From Cohaesibacter sp. ES.047 (GTDB lineage: Bacteria > Pseudomonadota > Alphaproteobacteria > Rhizobiales > Cohaesibacteraceae), in contig NZ_LT907844.1 in the NCBI RefSeq assembly GCF_900215505.1, positions 4,294,001-4,358,000 of the forward strand: a stretch of 64,000 nucleotides of DNA. Direction: 5' to 3'. A program made the translations under genes and the position numbers. Below are positions 19,781 through 30,413 of this stretch, one piece after another (the first letter of the stretch is position 1; each line of letters opens with the position of its first letter). The notes beneath the pieces were generated by a model. That model was not told where the DNA came from. It ran no database searches and saw only the letters and a list, made by a program, of their open reading frames with translations.

Positions 19781-20374
19781 ATGACACGCGAGAAACCAAC
19801 CAGCATCGGAATAGTGGTAACGGGCGCTTCGGGCGGCCTGCTTGCGCTTGAAACCCTGCATCTCATCCAGCGACTAAAAGAAGACAACCCCGCGCTGGAA
19901 AGCCATGCGATCTTCACCAAAGGCGGCAAGCGCACCTGCGCCCTTGAATTGAGCGACGTTCAGCGAGGGGCACTTTATTCATTGCCCGACAAGAGTTACG
20001 ACGACACCAATCTGGCCGCTCCCATCGCAAGCGGGTCCAACACCCTTGATGCTCTGTTGTTTGTCCCCTGCTCAATCCGCAGCCTCAGCGCCATTGCCTA
20101 CAGTCAGACTGACCGGCTTTCCATTCGCGCCGCCGATGTGATGTTGAAAGAACGCAGGCGCCTCGTTCTCGCAGTCCGCGAAAGCCCGCTTCACGCCGGG
20201 CACCTGCAATCGATGCTCACCGTAAGCCAAATGGGCGGTATCATCGCGCCGCCGGTTCCCGCCTTCTACCTGCAACCCGAAAGCGTCGAAGACATGGCCA
20301 AACAGACAGCGGCCCGCCTCCTTATGCTCCTCGGGCTTGATCTTGGCGAACACATGAAACGCTGGGAAGGATGA
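19781..20374 (+). CDS. ubiX: UbiX flavin prenyltransferase
   Basis: Makes prenylated FMN, the cofactor of UbiD, from FMN and a dimethylallyl donor. The flavin-binding N-terminus IGIVVTGASGGLLALETL is present, as are the LFVPCSIRSLSAIAYSQTD segment and the VLAVRESPLHAGHLQSML block conserved in UbiX/Pad1. 197 aa is typical. It sits 20 nt after ubiD and is almost certainly co-transcribed with it. Confidence 0.94.
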   Translation: MTREKPTSIGIVVTGASGGLLALETLHLIQRLKEDNPALESHAIFTKGGKRTCALELSDVQRGALYSLPDKSYDDTNLAAPIASGSNTLDALLFVPCSIRSLSAIAYSQTDRLSIRAADVMLKERRRLVLAVRESPLHAGHLQSMLTVSQMGGIIAPPVPAFYLQPESVEDMAKQTAARLLMLLGLDLGEHMKRWEG

Positions 20375-20470
20375 ATGACCAAATAGAGGCCACGCCAGAC
20401 CAAAAACACCTGACATGCGGGTTTCAATCGCGTAAGCTTCTCACGCGATGAGACAATTTGAGGAATGACC

Positions 20471-20782
20471 ATGCTGCTTATGAGAGCTTTCAGTTCCACG
20501 TTGGCCGGCTTTTGGCGCCTGACCATCGGCATCATTCTGGGAACCATGCTCTATATCTACTGCTTTCTCTATCAGGAGCAGATCTATACTCAAGTCCACA
20601 TGGTCACGCGCGTCACCCTCGACTGGCTTGAGCTTCAGCCCGTCATCATGGACTACGCCAAATGGTATGAGCTCCTCAAAATCGACGACAAACTGGCCTT
20701 TGCGCTCTACGTCCTGTTTGCCCGCCTCGTCTGGATGTTTTTCGAGACCCTAATCACCTTCCTTTATCGCAAGGCACGCTAA
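20471..20782 (+). CDS. Small membrane protein of unknown function
   Basis: A 103-aa protein I do not recognise. It has two hydrophobic segments, one at about residues 10-33 (LTIGIILGTMLYIYCFLY) and one near the C-terminus (FALYVLFARLVWMFFETLI), separated by an amphipathic stretch with LDWLELQPVIMDYAKWYELL. Two ATGs lie 6 nt apart (20465, 20471); AGGA abuts the first and is 6 nt from the second, so the second is preferred. It lies about 100 bp after ubiX and could be the last gene of that transcript. An integral membrane role is the only supportable inference. Confidence 0.65.
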   Translation: MLLMRAFSSTLAGFWRLTIGIILGTMLYIYCFLYQEQIYTQVHMVTRVTLDWLELQPVIMDYAKWYELLKIDDKLAFALYVLFARLVWMFFETLITFLYRKAR

Positions 20783-21136
20783 CCTCGATCCCGCTCAAGC
20801 CGGTCGACGCGACTGGCCGCTGCACCAGCCCCTCCCCCAGCAGACGACTTTACCATTCATCCGGAGCCATTTTAGCTGCGGGGCTACAACGGCGCTTATC
20901 TTTCAAAATTACATTTCATATGCAATGAAACACCTCATTTCAAAAACAATGTAACAAAACTCCGAACATCGCTGCTTTCATGGAAGTGCCAAACCCACCA
21001 AACGGCAGATCGGATTGCCCCTTTTTATCAGGCAACGGAGTTCATGGCCTGAAAAACGCCACAAAAAAACCGGCGTGTGAGACACACGCCGGTTGAATTC
21101 TTTTGATCAGGCCCGAAGGCCCAAGCTTACCTCAGC
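20783..21136. other. Convergent intergenic region before eno
   Basis: 354 bp without a gene. The stretch 20895-20960 is AT-rich and carries distant inverted arms TTACATT (20909-20915) and AATGTAA (20948-20954). The eno terminator lies at its right end. Confidence 0.4.
21068..21094 (-). terminator. Intrinsic terminator of eno
   Basis: Perfect 12-bp stem AACCGGCGTGTG/CACACGCCGGTT with a 3-nt loop. On the minus strand it is followed by a run of seven T, 43 bp past the eno stop. Confidence 0.9.
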
Positions 21137-22913
<1,777 letters not shown>

Positions 22914-23897
22914 ATGGCGACCCTGATCATCACCAACGGCACATCTGCCGCAGACTTGCTGCGAGAAGCTCAAATCGGCGATGCGATTCTGCCATGGGAA
23001 GATGTGCTGCACGAGGGGCCGGTGCCAGATGCCGACGACACCCTGTTCGCTGCCATTCGCTCCAAGGCCCTCGCTGACGGATATGTTCACACCGAAGCCT
23101 CGGTGATGGAAACATTCAAGAACCGCTTCGACATTCTCCGGGCCCATCAGGACTTTGATCGCATTGATCTGTGGTTCGAGCACGACCTCTATGATCAATT
23201 GCAGATCCTGCAGGTGCTGGACATGCTGTCGCGTTTTGGCCGGACCAACAACGTCTTTATAACGCAGGCTCCAACCTATCTTGGCATGCAGAAGCCAGAC
23301 ACAATCAGCCGGTTTGAAGAATTGACACTACCGGTGCTCGACCGCATGTTCGCCTTCGCCTCAAAAGCCTGGCATGCCTACACATCCGGCGGGCCGGAGG
23401 CGGTCAACGCCCTGCGCAAGGAACCGATCCCCGGGTTTCCCTTCATGGGTCATGCCCTGCTGCGCGCTCTTCAGGAATTGCCGGGGTCTGATGGCCTGTC
23501 TCGCACAGAGCGGCAGATTCTATATAGTCTTGATCGAGGAGTAACACGTCCGGGCATGCTGTTTGCGCAGGTCCAGAATATGGAAGAAGCCATTTTCCTC
23601 GGTGACCTGACCTTCTTTCAGATCCTGTCCGGATTGCAATATTGCCAGCGCCCTGCCCTGACCGGTTTACCGCAGGACTTCAAGGCCCGCATCCTCTCCA
23701 ATTCAGAGCAGCGCAAGGAGTTCATCACCTCGCCACTCCACATCACGGACTTCGGAAAGAAGGCCCTCTCCGGGCACGCCGACTTCCTGTCGGAAAACGG
23801 TTTGCATCGCTGGTGGGGCGGCACCGAATTGACCACCGCAGACCATTGGCGCTGGGAAGATGATGGTGAGTTGTTGTCCCACCATCGGGCTGCCTGA
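22914..23897 (+). CDS. DUF1835 domain-containing protein
   Basis: A 327-aa soluble protein. Its N-terminus (LIITNGTSAADLLREA, then AILPWEDVLHEGPVP) matches the DUF1835 family, whose function is not established. The middle contains FEHDLYDQLQILQVL, which recurs in the family, and the C-terminal third looks winged-helix-like (SRTERQILYSLDRGVTRPG, then ITDFGKKALSG and WWGGTEL). I chose the ATG at 22914 because AAGGA lies about 6 nt upstream and homology begins there. No catalytic motif is obvious to me. It ends at a shared terminator. Confidence 0.8.
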   Translation: MATLIITNGTSAADLLREAQIGDAILPWEDVLHEGPVPDADDTLFAAIRSKALADGYVHTEASVMETFKNRFDILRAHQDFDRIDLWFEHDLYDQLQILQVLDMLSRFGRTNNVFITQAPTYLGMQKPDTISRFEELTLPVLDRMFAFASKAWHAYTSGGPEAVNALRKEPIPGFPFMGHALLRALQELPGSDGLSRTERQILYSLDRGVTRPGMLFAQVQNMEEAIFLGDLTFFQILSGLQYCQRPALTGLPQDFKARILSNSEQRKEFITSPLHITDFGKKALSGHADFLSENGLHRWWGGTELTTADHWRWEDDGELLSHHRAA

Positions 23898-23939
23898 TCA
23901 TCAGTCAGGCAACGCGCGCCTCAGACGATAGATGCTTAA

Positions 23940-23970
23940 AAAGGGCTTTTCCGAATCGGGAAAGCCCTTT
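23940..23970. terminator. Bidirectional terminator after the DUF1835 gene
   Basis: 10-bp stem AAAGGGCTTT/AAAGCCCTTT extended inward by CCGA/TCGG. A-rich and T-rich flanks allow it to serve the DUF1835 gene on plus and the small gene at 24017-24196 on minus. Confidence 0.75.
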
Positions 23971-24016
23971 CTTGACGCCCCGAAAGGCTCAATGATCGTC
24001 CGAACTCAGCGGAGTA

Positions 24017-24196
24017 TCAGCCGCGCGTTACAAAAATCAGGCTGATCAGCGAGGTCGCCGTAAGTGCCAACGCAGGCACGATGATGGCGCCGTAGCCCCA
24101 CGTCGCAATCGCAAAGCCCCACACAACAAGCAGCACCAACAAGGCTGCAATCAGGGCCCAACTCAGTTTGGTTTCGGATGCCGTTGCTTCAGTCAT
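24017..24196 (-). CDS. 59-aa single or double-span membrane protein
   Basis: A short frame that starts at the ATG at 24196 with an AAGGG about 6 nt upstream and ends at TGA 24017. The product begins MTEATASETKLSWAL and has two hydrophobic stretches, LIAALLVLLVVWGFAIA and IIVPALALTATSLISLIFV, ending in TRG. It ends close to a terminator shared with the DUF1835 gene. I do not recognise a family. The good ribosome-binding site, sensible composition and terminator support a real gene. Confidence 0.6.
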   Translation of the reverse strand: MTEATASETKLSWALIAALLVLLVVWGFAIATWGYGAIIVPALALTATSLISLIFVTRG

Positions 24197-24702
24197 ATTT
24201 CACCCTTCATTCCTTAGCACATCAGGACTTTTCCTGATGTTTAGCGGAAACATAGGGTTTGTACGGACGAATACCAGATCAAAAGCAAACACTGAGCCAT
24301 TGTGTCGCACCCCGCCAACAGGCAACGGCCACACCCTTCACGACCAACATCACTGAACAAGAAGAAAACCGTTGGAGTGCGGGACAATAGGCCCAACGAG
24401 CCCAAAGTCCCACATCCATCCAGAAGGCTGTCCCCACGCCTTCGGATGCTTATATTTCAAAAATATACTTGCGTTGTCCCGTCATTTATAACGCAGCGAC
24501 GGGAAGAGCCCCAAAAGAGGAGTAAAAAACGCTGCACATATCTGTTTTGTAAAGTCACAGACAGTCTATCAACGTTATGAGAAATATGAAGCTTTTTTTG
24601 AACAGACTCAGATAAAATATCATTGAGGAGGTTTCACGGCAGCCGGAATGGAAAGTCTCGCTCCGCCGTGATCCCTTGCTCGTCAAACCTATCCTGAAAC
24701 GA
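24197..24702. other. Intergenic region upstream of the 59-aa gene and downstream of kdsA
   Basis: About 500 bp with no gene I can support. It turns AT-rich around 24450-24620. A weak hairpin, CCCGTC with GACGGG across a 14-nt loop, lies near 24478-24505. Confidence 0.4.
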
Positions 24703-25533
24703 TCAGGCCTTTGCAATCCTGTCGAATTGCTGAAGCTGCGCCAGCATCTGCTCAAGCTCTGACAGCGGCACCATATTGGGACCATCGCACGGAGCATTGT
24801 CCGGATCCTCGTGGGTCTCGATGAACACACCGGCAACGCCAACCGCAACAGCGGCGCGCGCCAGCACGGCAACAAACTCCCGCTGACCGCCGGAGCTTTC
24901 ACCCTGCCCACCCGGCTGCTGTACTGAGTGAGTGGCATCAAAGATCACCGGCGCTCCGGTTTGCGCCATGATCGGCAGGCCGCGCATGTCCGAGACCAGC
25001 GTGTTGTACCCGAAGGACGCGCCGCGTTCGGTCAGCATGACATTCTTGTTGCCGCTCCCCACGATCTTGGCAGCGACACTGCGCATGTCCCAAGGAGCCA
25101 AAAACTGCCCCTTCTTCACATTGATGACCGCGCCGGTTTCAGCCGCAGCGATCAACAAATCGGTCTGGCGACACAGGAACGCCGGGATCTGAAGGATATC
25201 GACTACCTTGGCGACTTCCGCACACTGGTCGGCATCGTGGATATCGGTGACAATGGGCAGCCCGAACGTTTCCTTGATTTCCGCGAAGATCGGCAAGGCC
25301 TTTTCAAGCCCGATCCCGCGTGCCGCGCCAAGACTGGTCCGGTTGGCCTTGTCAAACGAGGATTTGTAGACAATTCCGATGCCCAGCTTGTCCGAAATGT
25401 CCTTGAGTGCCGACGCGGTTTCCAGCGCATGCTCACGACTTTGCATCTGGCAAGGGCCAGCCATGATGGACAGGGGCAGATGGTTACCAAATTGGACGGA
25501 GCCGGCGGAAACGACGCGATTGGGTGCAGTCAT
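24703..25533 (-). CDS. kdsA: KDO-8-phosphate synthase, metal-dependent type
   Basis: Condenses phosphoenolpyruvate with arabinose 5-phosphate to KDO-8-phosphate for the lipopolysaccharide core. Family segments: FKASFDKANRSS-type (here YKSSFDKANRTSLGAARG), TDIHDADQCAEVAKVVDILQ, FLCRQTDLLIAAAETG, NVKKGQFLAPWDM and GGQREFVAVLARAAVAVG. Residue 28 is Cys in MAGPCQMQS, where the E. coli enzyme has Asn. This Cys, with the His in DATHSVQ, Glu in FIETHEDP and Asp in CDGP, matches the ligands of the metal-dependent Aquifex-type enzyme. 276 aa is normal. It lies 27 nt after the VOC gene on the same strand. Confidence 0.96.
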   Translation of the reverse strand: MTAPNRVVSAGSVQFGNHLPLSIMAGPCQMQSREHALETASALKDISDKLGIGIVYKSSFDKANRTSLGAARGIGLEKALPIFAEIKETFGLPIVTDIHDADQCAEVAKVVDILQIPAFLCRQTDLLIAAAETGAVINVKKGQFLAPWDMRSVAAKIVGSGNKNVMLTERGASFGYNTLVSDMRGLPIMAQTGAPVIFDATHSVQQPGGQGESSGGQREFVAVLARAAVAVGVAGVFIETHEDPDNAPCDGPNMVPLSELEQMLAQLQQFDRIAKA

Positions 25534-25560
25534 GATGGATCTCTTCAGATTGGATTCCGT

Positions 25561-26427
25561 TTAATCAGTTTTCAGCAGCAGAGCGCAACCAAATGCATCG
25601 CCCGCTTTGACAACAAGATAGCCATTCAATTGACGATACGCGATACCCGCTTTGACAAGACACTCTTTGGCCTTATCGGCATCGACACGGATCGACAACG
25701 CGGCGATACCGCCTTCATCCGGCATATCGCTGGGCAAGTCAATGCCGTAGAACGCGCTCAGAGCAGCAGGGGTCAGGATCTCAAGTTGCTCATCCACCGT
25801 ATCCATTTCAACCCCGGCACTTGTCGAACGCATGACCCTTTGCCCACAAAAGCCACCCAGAAACTCGTGGTGGTCTGATGGATTAGCAGCAGCGAACAGA
25901 ACGGACGCTAGTCCGGACGCACCATTCTTGTGTGTCTGATAGGCATTGTGCCAAAAGAAAGCCGGATCGTGGCGATGATCGCAAACAAAGAAACCCGTAT
26001 GCGCCATCAGCCGATGTGAAAGATAGCCATTGGAAAAACGCAGCTTGGCCCGGCTTCCGTCTGGCAGCGTTGCCTCACGCTCGAAGTCAAACTGCGGATA
26101 GGTCTGAAGGCCGAGCGCGGCAAAATCATCAAGGTCCGCAGCCACATCGCGCGACCGAAGGACCAGCATCGAGGCCCCTTCGCGCTTTTTTAGAAAATCC
26201 CGGTTGAAGCCGCCAAACGAGAATTTGCCAGCGTCAGGCGCGGGAATTTTGCCTTCATCATCAACCGCAAGCAATTCAAGAAAACTGCCATTGAACTGGA
26301 TGAGCGCGTTCTTCGTTCCGAACGGATGGTAGGCCGTCGGCGTGATAGTGAAACCCAATGATGAATAGAAGTCGCGGGCAGCGTCCAGATCCTGAACAGC
26401 CAACACGATATGATCAACCCCACGCAT
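25561..26427 (-). CDS. VOC family (glyoxalase-like) protein
   Basis: A 288-aa vicinal-oxygen-chelate protein. The first module starts MRGVDHIVLAVQDLDAARDFY, with the usual metal-type His and the LGFTITPTAYHPFGTKNALIQF strand pattern; a second, weaker module follows (RLMAHTGFFVCDHRHDPAFFW). The overall shape fits the glyoxalase-like group in which two modules span 270-290 aa. Substrate is unknown. The ATG at 26427 has GAGGA 5 nt upstream; the upstream in-frame extension lacks family features. It lies between pyrG and kdsA on one strand. Confidence 0.85.
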   Translation of the reverse strand: MRGVDHIVLAVQDLDAARDFYSSLGFTITPTAYHPFGTKNALIQFNGSFLELLAVDDEGKIPAPDAGKFSFGGFNRDFLKKREGASMLVLRSRDVAADLDDFAALGLQTYPQFDFEREATLPDGSRAKLRFSNGYLSHRLMAHTGFFVCDHRHDPAFFWHNAYQTHKNGASGLASVLFAAANPSDHHEFLGGFCGQRVMRSTSAGVEMDTVDEQLEILTPAALSAFYGIDLPSDMPDEGGIAALSIRVDADKAKECLVKAGIAYRQLNGYLVVKAGDAFGCALLLKTD

Positions 26428-26521
26428 AATGGTCCTCACTCCCAGACACGACCTGCAAAACGCAGTCGCTTGTTGCCTGACCGCTTTTTTAGGCATGCAA
26501 ATATGATTGGCAATCAAAGCA

Positions 26522-26551
26522 AGGCTGCGCAGCCAGAAGACCGCGCAGCCT
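26522..26551 (-). terminator. Probable terminator after pyrG
   Basis: Perfect 9-bp arms AGGCTGCGC/GCGCAGCCT just past the pyrG stop. The U-tract on the minus strand is weak (TTGCTTTG), so termination may be partial. Confidence 0.55.
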
Positions 26552-26567
26552 CAAAAGGAAAGATGGA

Positions 26568-28199
26568 TCAAACCAGTCGGCTCTGCTCAACCGCTGCCCC
26601 GATAAAGGAGGCAAACAGCGGATGCGGAGCAAACGGCCGTGACTTCAGTTCCGGATGGTACTGCACGGCGATGAACCATGGATGATCAGCGATTTCGACG
26701 GTTTCGGGCAAGACGCCATCTGGCGATAGACCCGCAAAGGATAGGCCGCAATCTTCCAGCTTTTCCTTATAGTCGATATTGACCTCGTAGCGATGGCGAT
26801 GCCGCTCTTGGATAATGGTCTCGCCATAGATTTCTGCGATTTTGGAGCCCGGCGTCAGGTGCGCTTCATAGGCACCAAGGCGCATGGTTCCGCCCAGATC
26901 CCCGTCTTCCTTGCGCACTTCCTTGGCATTGCCCTTGCTCCATTCGGTCATCAGGCCGACGACATTGTGTCCGCTGGCACCAAATTCCGAGGAGCTCGCA
27001 TCACCGATACCGGCAAGATTCCGCGCCGCTTCGATAACCGCCATCTGCATCCCGAAGCAGATCCCGAAATAGGGAATCTTGTTCTCACGCGCATATTTCA
27101 CCGCAGCGACCTTGCCCTCGGCTCCACGCTCACCAAAGCCGCCCGGCACCAGAATGCCATGAACGCCCTCAAGCCGCGCGGTCGGATCATTGCCACCCTC
27201 GAACAGATCACTTTCGATCCAGTCGAGATTGACCTTGACCTTGTTGGCGATGCCGCCATGGGTCAGAGCCTCGATCAGCGACTTGTAGGCATCCAGCAAC
27301 GAGGTATATTTCCCAACCACTGCGATCGTGACCTCCCCTTCGGGATTGCTCACGCGATCAAGAATGGTGTGCCAGCGTTCGAAATTGGGTTTGGGAGCCC
27401 CATCGATGCCAAACGCCGCCAAAACCTCGGTATCAAGCCCTTCGGCATGATAGGCCAGCGGCACTTCATAGATATTGCCCACATCAAGCGCCTGAATGAC
27501 GGCCTCTGGCCGCACATTGCAAAACAGCGACAGCTTGCGCCGCTCCGCCTCGGGAATGGGCCGGTCGCAGCGCACCATCAGGATATTGGGCTGAATACCA
27601 ATGGACCGCAGTTCCTTGACGGAGTGCTGTGTCGGCTTGGTCTTGAGCTCGCCTGCACTGGGAATATAGGGAACAAGAGTGAGGTGGATATAGATCGCTT
27701 GTCCGCGAGGCAATTCGTTTCCAAGCTGACGAATGGCCTCGAAGAAAGGCGTTGCCTCAATGTCACCGACGGTACCGCCGATTTCACACAAGACAAAGTC
27801 ATAGTCGTCATTGCCATCAAGAATGAAGGCCTTGATCTCGTCCGTGACATGGGGAATCACCTGCACGGTCCCGCCCAGATAGTCGCCACGTCGTTCCTTG
27901 GTGATAATGTTCTGATAGATCTGACCGGTCGTTATATTGTCCTTCTTGTTCGAAGGACGTCCGGTAAATCGCTCATAATGCCCCAGATCCAAGTCCGTTT
28001 CCGCACCATCATCGGTTACGAAGCATTCCCCATGCTGGTAGGGAGACATCGTGCCGGGATCGACATTGAGATAGGGATCGAGTTTGCGCAGTCTAACTGA
28101 ATAGCCGCGCGCCTGTAGAGCCGCCCCAAGAGCCGCAGACGCAAGCCCTTTGCCAAGCGAAGACACCACACCGCCAGTGATAAAAATATATCGCGCCAT
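26568..28199 (-). CDS. pyrG: CTP synthase
   Basis: Makes CTP from UTP, ATP and glutamine. The synthase domain (residues 1-267) opens with [20 protein letters not shown], the nucleotide-binding start, and carries [20 protein letters not shown]. The glutaminase domain has the catalytic nucleophile in [17 protein letters not shown] and the His-Pro-Glu triad end in [10 protein letters not shown]. 543 aa is normal. It lies between secG and the VOC/kdsA pair on the minus strand, the usual rhizobial neighbourhood. Confidence 0.98.
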   Translation of the reverse strand: MARYIFITGGVVSSLGKGLASAALGAALQARGYSVRLRKLDPYLNVDPGTMSPYQHGECFVTDDGAETDLDLGHYERFTGRPSNKKDNITTGQIYQNIITKERRGDYLGGTVQVIPHVTDEIKAFILDGNDDYDFVLCEIGGTVGDIEATPFFEAIRQLGNELPRGQAIYIHLTLVPYIPSAGELKTKPTQHSVKELRSIGIQPNILMVRCDRPIPEAERRKLSLFCNVRPEAVIQALDVGNIYEVPLAYHAEGLDTEVLAAFGIDGAPKPNFERWHTILDRVSNPEGEVTIAVVGKYTSLLDAYKSLIEALTHGGIANKVKVNLDWIESDLFEGGNDPTARLEGVHGILVPGGFGERGAEGKVAAVKYARENKIPYFGICFGMQMAVIEAARNLAGIGDASSSEFGASGHNVVGLMTEWSKGNAKEVRKEDGDLGGTMRLGAYEAHLTPGSKIAEIYGETIIQERHRHRYEVNIDYKEKLEDCGLSFAGLSPDGVLPETVEIADHPWFIAVQYHPELKSRPFAPHPLFASFIGAAVEQSRLV

Positions 28200-28557
28200 G
28201 GAATTTTAAATTACTTCCCTTTGCGCCGATTCGCCAAGCAAATCGATCTTAGCCAACAACAAAAGCTGTGAGCGCTGTGAAAACGGCACCCATTGCTCAC
28301 GATTTCTGTTTCGCGCGCCTCCCGCTCGGTGCTGGATCAGGCCATCACCGAAACGCAAAAGTCCCTTCACTGCCATCTCTTGTCGGATTTATTTAAGCAG
28401 GAAGGAAATTGGGTCCGCTCGCCCCTCCAATCACCCCAGATCTTTCGGGGTGGGCCGAGCCACGACCGTACCATAACAAATCGGCCCTTGCACACATCGC
28501 AAGGGCCGGTTTGAAGTGTCTTAGTCAAAGCAGTCTTTATGCCTGCGGTTGCGGATC
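28200..28557. other. Intergenic region between pyrG and secG
   Basis: 358 bp without a gene. It contains two hairpins, CACCCC/GGGGTG at 28432-28452 and the stronger one at 28482-28508 listed separately, and should also hold the pyrG promoter. Confidence 0.4.
28482..28508 (-). terminator. Probable terminator downstream of secG
   Basis: Perfect 10-bp stem CGGCCCTTGC/GCAAGGGCCG with a 7-nt loop, 49 bp after secG. The minus-strand tail is ATTTGTTATGG, a short U-rich tract. Confidence 0.6.
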
Positions 28558-28962
28558 CTACTGAGAGGTCGGCACCTGCGGACCGGTCGGCTCGGTAGCC
28601 GGGGCCTCGGAAGGTGTCGGAGCACTCGGGCTCAACTGCTGCAGTTCATCAAGAATGCCGCCGCTGTTTTCATCCACACCGCTCGGCAGCGTCTGTGCCG
28701 GAACATTGTCAAGCACATCAGAAGGCTTGCTTTTCATGCCGGCCAGAATGGTCAGACCAAGGGATGTCATGAAGAAACCGGCGGCCAGAATTGCAGTCGT
28801 GCGGGTGAGCAGGTTCGCTGCACCACGGCCGGTCAAAAAACCGCCACCGCCGCCACCGCCGCCGCCGATACCGAGACCGCCGCCTTCAGAACGCTGCAGC
28901 AGTACGACGACCACCAGCGCGGCAACAATCAGCAGATGAATGACAATTACAACTGATTCCAT
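28558..28962 (-). CDS. secG: Preprotein translocase subunit SecG
   Basis: A small subunit of the SecYEG translocon. The N-terminal span (VVIVIHLLIVAALVVVVLLQRSE) and the conserved cytosolic loop ending FLTGRGAANLLTRTTAILA are followed by a second span (GFFMTSLGLTILAGM). A run of nine glycines sits in the loop. The C-terminal 60 residues are an acidic Pro/Ser/Thr-rich tail, usual in rhizobial SecG and longer than in E. coli. Length is 134 aa. It lies downstream of tpiA and upstream of pyrG. Confidence 0.94.
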   Translation of the reverse strand: MESVVIVIHLLIVAALVVVVLLQRSEGGGLGIGGGGGGGGGFLTGRGAANLLTRTTAILAAGFFMTSLGLTILAGMKSKPSDVLDNVPAQTLPSGVDENSGGILDELQQLSPSAPTPSEAPATEPTGPQVPTSQ

Positions 28963-29215
28963 TATCCAACCGTCTCACAAACGATGAATCGGGCCAGCAC
29001 GTTCCTGCGGCCCGACGCAAAAGGTTCATATTCTGGCCCGTCTTTACAACAAGACCATGCGCAATTCCAGTGCCAACGGGCATTTTTCCGGGGCTATGGT
29101 CTCATTTGGTCATCACAGCCGCCTCAGACAACCCCGAAAGGTGGATATTCCACCGGTTCGAGGCCTGAATGCAGGGTGTGGAACGCTCAGGGCCAGACCT
29201 GGTCTGGGGTCAGGC

Positions 29216-29962
29216 TTATTTATAAGCCGCCATGATCCCAAGGAAGTCGGACGCCTTCAGGCTTGCACCGCCGACGAGCGCACCATCGACATTGTCGACG
29301 CCCATCAGTTCAACAGCGTTGCCCGGCTTGACAGACCCACCATAAAGAAGACGCATGTTCGCCCCTTCGTCACCAAAGGCCTTGACCAGTTCGGCGCGCA
29401 TGAAGGCGTGCACTTCTGCCACATCATCTGCAGTTGGTGTCAGGCCCGTGCCAATCGCCCAGACCGGCTCGTAGGCAATCACGGTGTTGGCAGCAGTCGC
29501 ACCTTCAGGAATAGAGCCTTCAAGCTGGGTGCCGACAACTTCCAGTGTTTCGCCGGATTTGCGTTCGGCTTCGGTTTCACCCACGCAGATGATCGCAACA
29601 AGACCCTGTGCCCAAATGGCTTTTGCCTTGTCAGCAACCGTGCCGTTGGTCTCGCCATGGTCGGCGCGACGCTCGGAGTGCCCGACGATGATCGCGCTGG
29701 CGCCAGCATCCTTGAACATTTCAGCAGACAGATCACCGGTGTGAGCGCCCGAAACATTCATGTGACAATCCTGAGCGCCAATGGCGACAGCAGTTCCGGC
29801 AGTTTTCTCGGCAAAGGGAACAACCAGTGTAGCGGGCGGGCAGATCATCGTCTCAACCTTGTCCGCAAGATCGAAGCCAGCGACCAGCGCTTCGAGTTCA
29901 GCGACAGAGGCCTTGAGGCCATTCATTTTCCAGTTACCGGCAACGAGAGGTTTGATGCTCAT
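29216..29962 (-). CDS. tpiA: Triosephosphate isomerase
   Basis: Interconverts dihydroxyacetone phosphate and glyceraldehyde 3-phosphate. Seen: GNWKMNG with the catalytic Lys, the catalytic His in IVGHSERR, the catalytic Glu in [14 protein letters not shown] (whose end is the mobile loop), and the C-terminal YGGSVKPGN and [14 protein letters not shown]. 248 aa is normal. AAGGAG lies 9 nt before the ATG at 29962. Diverges from the PpiD-like gene across about 450 bp. Confidence 0.98.
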   Translation of the reverse strand: MSIKPLVAGNWKMNGLKASVAELEALVAGFDLADKVETMICPPATLVVPFAEKTAGTAVAIGAQDCHMNVSGAHTGDLSAEMFKDAGASAIIVGHSERRADHGETNGTVADKAKAIWAQGLVAIICVGETEAERKSGETLEVVGTQLEGSIPEGATAANTVIAYEPVWAIGTGLTPTADDVAEVHAFMRAELVKAFGDEGANMRLLYGGSVKPGNAVELMGVDNVDGALVGGASLKASDFLGIMAAYK

Positions 29963-30413
29963 GAATCTGCTCCTTTAAAAGCGCAATCGATAAAAATTGG
30001 TCCAGCCCGACACACGGCGAAACAGACGAGACATTGCAAGCCCGCTCCGCGCCTTGCCGCACATATACGACGAAAGCCGCAACAGGCATAGCCCATCTTG
30101 TCGTTCCTGTGCACAGGATCTGGGTCAAGCCTGCGTCAATTCCTCTCGATTTACACAAGCCATTTTTGCCATAAGCCCCTTCTCGCAGGCACGGCACCCC
30201 CATTGAGCGGAATCTTTTTGCGAATAAACAAGATACCATCCCCATTTGTGCCACCTTTCTCTTCTGTTTGGGTTGCAGCAATGGATCGAGCTTTCTATGA
30301 TCCGGCGAACATGAAAAGAAGGCAGAAGGAACCGCCCGCACCACCAGGTGCGCCCCGAGAACGGGATGTAAAGGCAGGTCTCCTCATTGCGTCAGAAAAG
30401 GACACACCATCCA
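29963..30413. other. Divergent intergenic region between tpiA and the PpiD-like gene
   Basis: 451 bp with no gene, repeat or clear hairpin that I can support. It must contain both promoters. Confidence 0.4.

Noticed and set aside
28822-28880. Poly-glycine tract as a sequencing or assembly error in secG
   Set aside because: The frame continues correctly into the conserved second half of SecG, and Gly-rich loops are known in this subunit.
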